Origin: an uncultured Christensenella sp. | GTDB taxonomy: Bacteria > Bacillota_A > Clostridia > Christensenellales > Borkfalkiaceae | DNA length: 64,000 bases | Direction: 5' to 3' | Assembly (NCBI GenBank): GCA_910579295.1 | Contig: CAJTTC010000005.1 | Location: forward strand, 1 to 64,000 | In this document: positions 1-6,156 of the stretch, piece by piece | How positions within the stretch are numbered: the stretch's first letter is position 1 | How the letters are laid out: each line of letters starts with the position of its first letter | The notes under the pieces: model-generated | What the model was told of the DNA's origin: nothing | Databases searched by the model: none | The model's input: only the letters and a program-made list of their open reading frames with translations | Translations under genes and position numbers: made by a program

Positions 1-531
1 AACCGCTACGGACGGAAGCATTTGACCTATGCCGCTCGCTGCACTCTCTACGATACCGCCGTTTTTTGTGTATGAATATTTGAGGGCTTCTTGCCAATCG
101 TTTCCGAAGGTCTCCATAGTCCAATCGTAGGATATGTGCTTCTTGACATCATCTTGAAAGCCCTTATCGAATATACCACCGACAGCGCCGACAATGCCGG
201 CGCCGAGGTCGTAAATTCCTTCGAGACCTTTCACCGCTCCGGTAATAACATTCGCTGCTATATCTCCGATAGTGTGTCCGGCTCTCACGAAAAAGTTTTG
301 ATTTTTTACTTTGTTTTCCCGATAGTTTTTGAGATTGTATTCGTGAGTTTCTTCGAGCGCCTTCATCGCTTTCGTGGCTGCCTCGATTTCCTTGATGATT
401 GTTGCGGATTCTTCGAGGGTGCAATTCGTGAGTTTTGCGCCAAGTGCCTTGATTTCCGCTTCGTAGCCCACCTTGGCAAATTTAACCTGCCTTTCGGTGT
501 CATTTACTTTTTCCAAATAATATTCCGTCAT
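1..531 (-). CDS. N-terminal part of an unknown element-borne protein (runs off left edge)
   Basis: Reading the minus strand from ATG at 531 gives 177 codons without a stop to the window edge, so the C-terminus is missing. The start has a good ribosome site (AAGGAG about 10 nt upstream). The first 80 residues are charged and helical (many E, K, A), as in a coiled coil. After that comes a glycine-rich, weakly hydrophobic stretch containing IYDLGAGIVGAVGGIF, then a W/D/K-rich segment and SGIGQMLPSVAV. I do not know the family. From memory, similar N-termini occur on long proteins of clostridial integrative elements and phages, possibly membrane-interacting or toxin-like, but nothing here shows an activity. 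It lies downstream of the small regulators at 614-1403 in the same direction and is probably co-transcribed with them. Confidence 0.6.
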   Translation of the reverse strand, partial: MTEYYLEKVNDTERQVKFAKVGYEAEIKALGAKLTNCTLEESATIIKEIEAATKAMKALEETHEYNLKNYRENKVKNQNFFVRAGHTIGDIAANVITGAVKGLEGIYDLGAGIVGAVGGIFDKGFQDDVKKHISYDWTMETFGNDWQEALKYSYTKNGGIVESAASGIGQMLPSVAV

Positions 532-613
532 TTTGACTTGTCTCCTTGTTGACAATGAATTTTTTTTGTGGTATATTATTTTGCGAGGGTAACATACCTA
601 ACCCTTTTCGTGA

Positions 614-1054
614 TTAAACTTCGTTCTTATGCTTGGCGGCGAGAGCGGAGTTTTTTTCATCTTCGAGGATTTGAGAGTATTTCGCTTTCAATCTCTCGAA
701 GCAATGATTGACCCAACTTGTAATATCCTTGAATCCGCATTTGCCGAGAGCCTCTTTGAAGAACTCTCTCGCTTCCGGAGGAAGGTTGACCGTGAGATGA
801 TAAAACTCTTTTTTCTTCTTGCTTCCCTTTGATACTTTGACCGTAACCTTGGGAGAGGTTAAGAAGATTTCGTGAGGCTCATAAATATCTCCAACTTCAC
901 AACCCAACTCATCGCATAATGCTTTCATCATCGGGGGAATCGGAAGGCATTTATAATTCTCGAATTTGCTCATCATAGGCTCGTCCGTACCGATAGCCTT
1001 GGCGAGTTCCTTTTGTTGCCGACCCTTGCGGATTCGCATTGCCCTTAATTGCAC
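614..1054 (-). CDS. XRE-type helix-turn-helix regulator
   Basis: 146-aa protein. Residues about 2-62 form a Cro/CI-type helix-turn-helix (QKELAKAIGTDEPMMSKFEN, then a hydrophobic helix and EVGDIYEPHEI). A lysine-rich linker follows, then a C-terminal part (NLPPEAREFFKEALGK, ITSWVNHCFERLKAKY) that resembles a ribbon-helix-helix module. The GTG at 1054 is chosen because AGGAGGTG lies 5 nt upstream and the gene then starts 2 nt after the preceding gene stops. An ATG at 1039 is a weaker alternative. Longer readings extend into the neighbouring gene in another frame. It is the third gene of a tight regulatory cassette and is likely an autoregulator of the element. Confidence 0.75.
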   Translation of the reverse strand: MQLRAMRIRKGRQQKELAKAIGTDEPMMSKFENYKCLPIPPMMKALCDELGCEVGDIYEPHEIFLTSPKVTVKVSKGSKKKKEFYHLTVNLPPEAREFFKEALGKCGFKDITSWVNHCFERLKAKYSQILEDEKNSALAAKHKNEV

Positions 1055-1056
1055 CT

Positions 1057-1230
1057 TTACACCTCCTTTGTCTCTTCGACTAATTTCTTTCCTTGCTTTT
1101 GAAGCCAGCGAAGTTGATACAATCGCTTTCGCTCCGGGTCTACCTTCTTGCTTAATGACGCTTGGGCGAATTTCACAAGAGGGTCTTGTTGTAGTTGCTC
1201 CATTTCGAGCCTTTCTTTTTCCGAGAGCAT
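1057..1230 (-). CDS. Small basic hypothetical protein (57 aa)
   Basis: Starts at ATG 1230 with GGAGG 8 nt upstream. The product is short, helical and highly charged: it begins MLSEKERLEMEQLQQD and ends in a K/E-rich tail. No family is recognised. It sits 11 nt after the ribbon-helix-helix gene and 2 nt before the HTH gene, and its last codons carry the ribosome site of the latter, so translational coupling is likely. Its size and position suit an accessory protein of a phage or conjugative-element control region, which is inferred from context only. Confidence 0.6.
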   Translation of the reverse strand: MLSEKERLEMEQLQQDPLVKFAQASLSKKVDPERKRLYQLRWLQKQGKKLVEETKEV

Positions 1231-1241
1231 TTCTCTTCCTC

Positions 1242-1403
1242 CTACTTTGTTTTCTTTTTGACATACTCGACAAGCACTTCTCTCACGAGAGAACTCAAAG
1301 TTCCGCCTTCCTTCTCGGACGCTAATTCCGTAAGCGTTTTGTGAAGTTCTTCCGAAACATAGACGAAAATAGGTTTTTTGCCCTTGTTCTTTTTGTCTGG
1401 CAT
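1242..1403 (-). CDS. Ribbon-helix-helix (CopG/Arc-like) DNA-binding protein
   Basis: 53-aa protein. It begins with a lysine-rich tail, then a beta strand (KPIFVYVSEELHKTL), then two helices separated by a small-residue turn (GGTLSSLVREVLVEYVKKK). This strand-helix-helix plan is that of CopG/Arc/MetJ-type dimeric repressors. ATG 1403 has GGAGGTG 8 nt upstream. It is the first gene of the minus-strand cassette and the nearest gene to the tandem hairpins at 1427-1528, so it is the best candidate to control their promoter. Such proteins often regulate plasmid copy number, toxin-antitoxin or transfer genes; which of these applies here cannot be told. Confidence 0.7.
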   Translation of the reverse strand: MPDKKNKGKKPIFVYVSEELHKTLTELASEKEGGTLSSLVREVLVEYVKKKTK

Positions 1404-1426
1404 ACTCTACACCTCCTTTTGAGAAT

Positions 1427-1459
1427 AAAAAAATGGGCTTGCCTCCAAAAGACAAGCCC
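1427..1459 (-). terminator. Terminator-like hairpin 2 in the element leader
   Basis: On the minus strand GGGCTTG (1459-1453) pairs with CAAGCCC (1441-1435) around an 11-nt loop and is followed by A then seven T (1433-1427). This has the form of an intrinsic terminator, but it lies between the presumed promoter and the first gene at 1403 with no room for another promoter, so it more likely attenuates the operon. Confidence 0.6.
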
Positions 1460-1493
1460 AAGCCATTATTAAATTGTGATTGATTATAGGTAA

Positions 1494-1528
1494 TAAAAAA
1501 TAGGCTTGCTTTTGAATTGCAAACCTAT
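1494..1528 (-). terminator. Terminator-like hairpin 1 in the element leader
   Basis: On the minus strand ATAGGTTTGC (1528-1519) pairs with GCAAGCCTAT (1509-1500; one G-U in RNA) around a 9-nt loop, followed by a run of T. It resembles hairpin 2 in sequence (shared GCAAGCC and CTTTTG/CAAAAG elements), which suggests a duplicated regulatory unit rather than an ordinary gene end. Confidence 0.6.
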
Positions 1529-1558
1529 CTTATAACAACAATTCGATAAAATTGTCGC

Positions 1559-1587
1559 ATTTTGTATTAAATTTCCTCGCCTGTCAA
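1559..1587 (-). promoter_or_regulatory. Promoter of the element operon
   Basis: Minus strand: TTGACA (1587-1582), 17-nt spacer, CAAAAT (1564-1559). The -35 is perfect and the -10 matches at four of six positions. Transcription would begin near 1552 and cross both hairpins before reaching the gene at 1403. Confidence 0.5.
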
Positions 1588-1650
1588 AATTATGAATACG
1601 GTTTTTAAAGCGAGAGCAAAAGCTATGCGTTTACTCTCGGCTTCCTTTAA

Positions 1651-1758
1651 ATCAAAGGGGAAGCTCCGCGTTACCGTTGCGGGTTCTCGGACAGCAACTA
1701 TTTTAAAGACGCCTTTAAAAAGAAGTACGGAGTTACTCCGCGGGCTTACAGAAAGTAA
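1651..1758 (+). pseudogene. 3' remnant of an AraC-family regulator
   Basis: The plus-strand frame ending TAA at 1756-1758 encodes CGFSDSNYFKDAFKKKYG then VTPRAYRK, the hallmark end of the second helix-turn-helix of AraC/XylS regulators. The frame is open only from 1651 (stop at 1648-1650), and the residues just before CGF do not look like AraC. The rest of a roughly 280-residue protein is absent. It is therefore a truncated, decayed 3' end, directly abutting the mobile-element region on its left, and may mark an insertion or deletion junction. Confidence 0.6.
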
Positions 1759-1765
1759 AAAACAG

Positions 1766-1794
1766 TTGACACAACGGCTATAAATTTTTATAAT
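1766..1794 (+). promoter_or_regulatory. Consensus promoter of the yitT-like gene
   Basis: TTGACA (1766-1771), 17-nt spacer, TATAAT (1789-1794): a perfect match. The expected start of transcription, 7 nt after the -10, is the first base of the GTG start codon at 1801, so the transcript would be leaderless. Confidence 0.85.
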
Positions 1795-1800
1795 ATAATT

Positions 1801-2763
1801 GTGAAAAAAAATAAGTTAAACAAAACGCCGTCAACGGAAAACGAAGCTGTAAAGCCCTCGAAGAAGAAAATCTTGCTCGGCGTAATAATTCAATATCTTA
1901 TCATTACGTTTGGCTGTCTGTTATATGCGATAGGCATATCGCTTTTCGTAGAGCCCGCAAAGCTGTCATCCGGCGGAATGACGGGCATCTCGCTGATTAT
2001 AAACGCCGTTACAAACTTCCCCACGGGATATCTTTATATAATTCTCAATATCCCTATGCTAATACTCGGATTAATCTTTTTCGGCTGGAAGTTCCTCTTA
2101 TCCACGGGCTACGCAACCTTACTTTCGGGACTTTTTATGCGCCTCATCAAGCATGTGTGCGTCGAGGGCTGGCTGAACAACGTTCCGCTAACCGACAACG
2201 TTTTGGTCAACTCTGTAATAGGAGCGGTACTCTTCGGCGTCGGTATGGGGCTGATTTTCAGAATGGGCGCAACGACCGCGGGTACGGACGTAGTGGTAAA
2301 AATTTTGCGCAAGCGCTTCCGCCATCTTAAAACGGGTATGATTTCGCTTGTAACCGATATGATAATCGTCGGATGTTCGCTGTTCGTTCCGTGCAACGGA
2401 AACAGGCTTGACAGACTCTTTTATACTGCGCTTCACGTAGTCGTTTTCGCGCTCGTGTTCGATTGGGTGCTGTACGGCGGAAATTCGGCTAAGACGGTGT
2501 TTATAATTACCGCCAAGGAAAAATGCGACGCCGTAATAAACCGAATACTTAAAGATATCGATACGGGAGCTACTATAGTCGACGCGCAGGGAGCGTACAC
2601 AAGAGCCGAAAAGGTTATGATTATGTGTGTAGTCAAGCCCTTCCTCTACCCCCGTCTGCGCGACGTCGTGCACGAGGAGGATAAAAAGGCGTTTATGATC
2701 GTCTCCTCCGCCAAGGAAATTTACGGCGAGGGATATCAAAACCCCGAGGACGCCGAATTATAG
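1801..2763 (+). CDS. YitT family membrane protein (DUF161 + DUF2179)
   Basis: 320-aa integral membrane protein of the YitT/UPF0750 family, widespread in Bacillota, substrate unknown. The N-terminal 30 residues are basic and cytosolic. About five or six hydrophobic segments follow between residues 27 and 225, including ILLGVIIQYLIITFGCLLYA, the family's early SSGGMTGISLI motif and later GATTAGTDVV. The last 90 residues match the soluble DUF2179 domain (ATIVDAQGAYTRAEKVMIMC, ending near EIYGEGY), a predicted ligand-binding regulatory domain. No ribosome site precedes GTG 1801 and no better internal start exists, which agrees with the promoter placing the 5' end on the start codon. A terminator follows at 2788. 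It appears to be a single-gene unit. Confidence 0.85.
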   Translation: MKKNKLNKTPSTENEAVKPSKKKILLGVIIQYLIITFGCLLYAIGISLFVEPAKLSSGGMTGISLIINAVTNFPTGYLYIILNIPMLILGLIFFGWKFLLSTGYATLLSGLFMRLIKHVCVEGWLNNVPLTDNVLVNSVIGAVLFGVGMGLIFRMGATTAGTDVVVKILRKRFRHLKTGMISLVTDMIIVGCSLFVPCNGNRLDRLFYTALHVVVFALVFDWVLYGGNSAKTVFIITAKEKCDAVINRILKDIDTGATIVDAQGAYTRAEKVMIMCVVKPFLYPRLRDVVHEEDKKAFMIVSSAKEIYGEGYQNPEDAEL

Positions 2764-2787
2764 CGCGCTTAATTCAATTTAATTTTA

Positions 2788-2817
2788 ATGCTCTCCCGTT
2801 CGGAGGGCATTTTTTTG
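2788..2817 (+). terminator. Intrinsic terminator after the yitT-like gene
   Basis: TGCTCTCC pairs with GGAGGGCA (one G-U) around CGTTC and is followed by seven T. Confidence 0.85.
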
Positions 2818-2846
2818 TATTAACTTTCAGTTTGGCTTAAAATCTT

Positions 2847-2872
2847 CGGGCGCGGAAATTTTTCCGCGCCCG
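2847..2872 (-). terminator. Terminator of the MmcQ/YjbR gene
   Basis: 12-bp perfect inverted repeat, CGGGCGCGGAAA / TTTCCGCGCCCG with a 2-nt centre, just beyond the minus-strand stop at 2877. On the minus strand it is followed by AAGATTTT. Confidence 0.65.
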
Positions 2873-2876
2873 TCAT

Positions 2877-3548
2877 CTATTTATTGCCCTTTGCAAGTTC
2901 GTAGCTGATATCGATAAACGCGCACACGATTTCCGCGCTTACCCTTCCGTCGAGCGGAATTGTTATCCAACTCTTTTTATTCATATGATACGCGGGCAGA
3001 TAATTTATACCGTCAATAAGCTTCGGCACTTCGGCGGCGGGAGCACGCAAATCAATAATTTCAACAAGTCCCTCTCCCTCCAAGCCTATGCGATCCGCTC
3101 TGACCTTTAACACCGCCATATACCATTTGCGGTTGTCCGCTCTGCGCATAACGGCGTTATCGTCCTGCCACAAAAATTCGAGCGGCGTTCCGTACTTCTT
3201 ACGCGCGTAATTTATAACCGCCTTACTTACGCTCTCCCTGTACGGCTCTGCGCGGGAAAAACAACCGTCGGATATCGCGGTTAAAGTTTTCTCGTACTCC
3301 GCGCGCACCTCGCCGACGAACGCGCCCTCAGTATCCTCCACTCTGAACAGATAGTACGGAGCGTCCGTTTCCCTGTCGATAACCTCCGCGCTCACCCTGT
3401 CGTCGCGCACGGATATTACCAATTTAAGCTGACCGTTGAGGATATCTTTGCAATAAGTATACGCGCCGCCGCCGTCGACGAAGCCGAAACCGAGCAAAGC
3501 TTTTTTATCTGCCTTTCTGCCGTAAAACAGCGCGTCAATATCAAGCAT
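2877..3548 (-). CDS. MmcQ/YjbR family protein
   Basis: 223-aa cytosolic protein. The C-terminal 110 residues match the MmcQ/YjbR (DUF419) fold, often called a DNA-binding cyaY-like fold: FLWQDDNAVMRRADNRKWY, VEIIDLR, then INYLPAYHMNKKSWITIPLDG. The N-terminal half (residues 1-100) is an extra domain also seen in longer clostridial members. Function is unknown in general. I start at ATG 3548, which has GGGGG about 11 nt upstream, rather than at TTG 3578, which has no ribosome site. The gene lies 69 nt after the alcohol dehydrogenase and may be transcribed with it; a terminator follows. Confidence 0.8.
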   Translation of the reverse strand: MLDIDALFYGRKADKKALLGFGFVDGGGAYTYCKDILNGQLKLVISVRDDRVSAEVIDRETDAPYYLFRVEDTEGAFVGEVRAEYEKTLTAISDGCFSRAEPYRESVSKAVINYARKKYGTPLEFLWQDDNAVMRRADNRKWYMAVLKVRADRIGLEGEGLVEIIDLRAPAAEVPKLIDGINYLPAYHMNKKSWITIPLDGRVSAEIVCAFIDISYELAKGNK

Positions 3549-3617
3549 TTTATCAATTACCCCCGTAATATGACCCAACGAACGCCGTTTTACCTTGCTC
3601 GTCGGCGTTGAAAATTC

Positions 3618-4802
3618 TCAATTATGGCAAGCCGCTCTGTATATGGCGAGCATATCCTCCTCGTGAAGAACCTTGCAGCTGCCCTTGCTTCCGCCGTTAT
3701 TGAGCGCGCACTTCTTTGCCATAAGCTGTAAATCCCCGTCCGTGGGATTTGCGCCCGTCTGCCTTATGGACGTGGGTAGACCGAGCGCCTCGAACCACTC
3801 CACCGCCGCTTCAATGCCCTTCAACGCAAGCTCCTCGCGAGTGCCGTTGGGGCGCACGCCCATAACCTGCACGGCAAATTTGTGAAAGCGGCCGAGGCAA
3901 TTTTTGTACACGTATTCAGCCCAACTGCCCCACACCGCCGTGAGCGCCGCGCCGTGCGCAGTGTCGTAAAGAGCGGATATTTCGTGTCCGAGGGAGTGAA
4001 CGCACCAATCCCCGCCGTCGCCGCCGCAACTCATAAGACCGTTGTGCGACAGACTGCTTGCCCACATCAGCTCGGCGCGGGCGCGATAGTCGGACGGATT
4101 TTTCATAACCGTGCGGGAAGCCGACAATACGGTAGTCATAAGCGCCTCCGAAAGACCGTCGGTCAGCTTCATCGTATCGCCGCCCGTAAGATATCTCTCC
4201 AAGGTATGCATAAAAATGTCCGCGCAGCCGCACGCCGTGGGATATGCGGGCACGCCCACCGTCAGCTCGGGGTTCATAATAGCGAACACGGGGCGCGATA
4301 TCTCGGCGTTAACTCCGCGTTTAACCGTAATGTAATCGTTGGTAATAACGGACGACTTGCTCATCTCGCTCCCCGCCGCGGCGATAGTCAGCACCGCGCC
4401 CACGGGAACGGAAGCCGTAGGAGTGCGCTTGCCGCAATAAAAATCCCACACGTCGCCGCCGCACGCAACGCCCATTCCGATAGCCTTAGCCGAATCTATG
4501 ACGCTTCCGCCGCCTACGGCAAGTATGAGGTCTACCCCCTGCTCCCTGCACAGGGCTATTCCCTCTTCAACTAATGAAAGACGTGGATTTGGTTTAACGC
4601 CCCCCAGCTCTGCAATCCTTACGCCCGCGTGCTCCAAACTCCATTTAACGCGCTTGACAAGTCCGCTTTTAACCGCGCTTCCTCCGCCGTAGTGCAATAA
4701 AACGCATTTATAACCTTTTGCGGAGATAATTTCCGTCAGCTTATCCTCGCTGTTTCTGCCGAAATAGACGGTCGTCGGCGCGTTGTAAAAAAAATCAAAC
4801 AT
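3618..4802 (-). CDS. Iron-containing alcohol dehydrogenase (BDH/YqhD type)
   Basis: 394-aa group III alcohol dehydrogenase, probably reducing aldehydes such as butyraldehyde with NAD(P)H in the cytosol. Evidence: MFDFFYNAPTTVYFGRN at the start, the Rossmann motif AVGGGSVIDSAKAIGMG, and the metal ligands in the helical domain (DIFMHTLERYL and HSLGHEISALYDTAHGAAL, giving one Asp and three His). Length agrees with the butanol dehydrogenase subfamily. Start ATG 4802 has GGAGG 8 nt upstream; a longer reading to 4937 would run through its own promoter. A consensus-like promoter lies at 4828-4856. Divergent from the asparaginase gene. Confidence 0.92.
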   Translation of the reverse strand: MFDFFYNAPTTVYFGRNSEDKLTEIISAKGYKCVLLHYGGGSAVKSGLVKRVKWSLEHAGVRIAELGGVKPNPRLSLVEEGIALCREQGVDLILAVGGGSVIDSAKAIGMGVACGGDVWDFYCGKRTPTASVPVGAVLTIAAAGSEMSKSSVITNDYITVKRGVNAEISRPVFAIMNPELTVGVPAYPTACGCADIFMHTLERYLTGGDTMKLTDGLSEALMTTVLSASRTVMKNPSDYRARAELMWASSLSHNGLMSCGGDGGDWCVHSLGHEISALYDTAHGAALTAVWGSWAEYVYKNCLGRFHKFAVQVMGVRPNGTREELALKGIEAAVEWFEALGLPTSIRQTGANPTDGDLQLMAKKCALNNGGSKGSCKVLHEEDMLAIYRAACHN

Positions 4803-4827
4803 AAATAATTCCTCCGTTATCCATTCA

Positions 4828-4856
4828 ATTATAACACGCGGAGAGTCGATAATCAA
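4828..4856 (-). promoter_or_regulatory. Promoter of the alcohol dehydrogenase gene
   Basis: Minus strand TTGATT (4856-4851), 17-nt spacer, TATAAT (4833-4828). Confidence 0.75.
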
Positions 4857-4877
4857 TACCCAACCCCCAATTACTCG

Positions 4878-4906
4878 TTGACATTTTTTTAGCATAAGGC
4901 TATAAT
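4878..4906 (+). promoter_or_regulatory. Promoter of the asparaginase gene
   Basis: TTGACA (4878-4883), 17-nt spacer, TATAAT (4901-4906), 33 nt before the start codon. The two divergent promoters are 21 nt apart, so one regulator could affect both. Confidence 0.85.
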
Positions 4907-4939
4907 CTTGACTGATAACGACGCGAGGTGAGCACAAAA

Positions 4940-5971
4940 ATGAAAAAGAAAAAAATCTGCGTGATTTTTACGGGCGGTACAATAGGCAGCGACAGCGACG
5001 GTTCGACCGTTTCTTTGAGCGGCGGAAGCAAGAAAATGTTACTTGAAAAATACCGCGCCGCCGAGGGCGATAAAATAAGCTTTGACGAGCTTGCGCCCAT
5101 TAACATTCTCAGCGAGAACGTTCAGCCAACCGACCTCGAAAAGCTTTACGAATGCGTTAAGGGCGTGGACGCAGAGCAATACGACGGCATAATAATAACG
5201 CACGGCACGGACACGCTCTGCATAACGGTAAACCTTTTCAGTCTGCTGTTCTGCGACAGTGCAGTACCCATAGTATTTGTTTCTTCTCTCTACCCCCTCA
5301 CCGACAGCCGCAACAACGGCGTAAAGAATTTTACGGGCGCGGTCGACTTTATCGAAAATACGGATATCGGGGGAGTGTACTGCGCGTTTGCCAACGACGG
5401 AGAAAACTGCAAGATACACCTCGGCTCGCGTCTGGTCTATCCCGACGAAATAAACGGCTTTTACCACAGCGCGCTCGGCGCGCACATCGCCGAAATGGAG
5501 AACGGCAAAGTAAAATTCAACTATTCTCCCGTGCTTCCCTCGCCCGAAATGCTTAAAACGGGCTACGGCACGCACGTACCTTTCGCCCTATGCGACGACG
5601 TATTGCTTATTACAATGCGCTCGCTACTCAACTTCGCGGTCTACGATTTTTCCGTACAGAAGCCCAAGGCAGTAATTGTAGAGCTTTCGCACAGCGGCAC
5701 GGTGTGCACGCAGGGAACGGCGCTCAACTTCACAAATTTTGCGGCGTACTGCAAAAAATGCGGCGTGCCCGTCATAATCGCCCCCGTTATGAGCCGCGCG
5801 CGCGTTTACGCGAGTATGAGCGACATACCCTCCAACGTCATTTACGCCTACGACAACACGGTGGAGATGACCATTGCCAAGGTTATGTGCGCCCTGGGAG
5901 CCCGACTCGAACCCGACGCGTATTTCGGCGGCAATTCGGCTTTTGAAAAAATCCCCTATCCTCTGAAATAG
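4940..5971 (+). CDS. L-asparaginase (type I, cytoplasmic)
   Basis: 343-aa enzyme hydrolysing L-asparagine to aspartate and ammonia. The N-terminal signature FTGGTIGS supplies the first catalytic Thr, and IITHGTDTL (near residue 85) supplies the second Thr and Asp. YPLTDSRNNGVKNFTGA is also typical. There is no signal peptide and the length suits the bacterial type I (AnsA-like) group. ATG 4940 is preferred because GAGGTG lies 9 nt upstream; GTG 4928 is inside that ribosome site. It may work with the peptide-uptake genes further right in amino-acid catabolism, but there is no direct link. Confidence 0.9.
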   Translation: MKKKKICVIFTGGTIGSDSDGSTVSLSGGSKKMLLEKYRAAEGDKISFDELAPINILSENVQPTDLEKLYECVKGVDAEQYDGIIITHGTDTLCITVNLFSLLFCDSAVPIVFVSSLYPLTDSRNNGVKNFTGAVDFIENTDIGGVYCAFANDGENCKIHLGSRLVYPDEINGFYHSALGAHIAEMENGKVKFNYSPVLPSPEMLKTGYGTHVPFALCDDVLLITMRSLLNFAVYDFSVQKPKAVIVELSHSGTVCTQGTALNFTNFAAYCKKCGVPVIIAPVMSRARVYASMSDIPSNVIYAYDNTVEMTIAKVMCALGARLEPDAYFGGNSAFEKIPYPLK

Positions 5972-6070
5972 CCCGCGGAGCATTTCATACAAAATTTATT
6001 CATTTATACGCTTATATCCTGCATAAATTTTATTTATACCCTAAAATATCGGTTACGGGCGTATAATTCA

Positions 6071-6099
6071 TTGACTTTTACACGACCATATTATAAAAT
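6071..6099 (+). promoter_or_regulatory. Promoter of the TlpA-lipoprotein operon
   Basis: TTGACT (6071-6076), 17-nt spacer, TAAAAT (6094-6099), giving a leader of roughly 50 nt before ATG 6157. Confidence 0.65.
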
Positions 6100-6156
6100 A
6101 ATATAAAGTAAAAATTATTATGCGTAATGTGCGCATAAACGGAAGTAACAGAAAAA

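Noticed and set aside
1592..1783. 63-codon plus-strand frame over the AraC remnant
   Set aside because: No ribosome site, composition like random Ser/Lys/Leu, and the neighbouring frame carries the recognisable AraC end.
3549..3578. TTG start extending the MmcQ/YjbR protein by 10 residues
   Set aside because: The ATG at 3548 has the better ribosome site.
4803..4937. N-terminal extension of the alcohol dehydrogenase
   Set aside because: It would run through the gene's own promoter and ribosome site, and family members start at MFDFFY.
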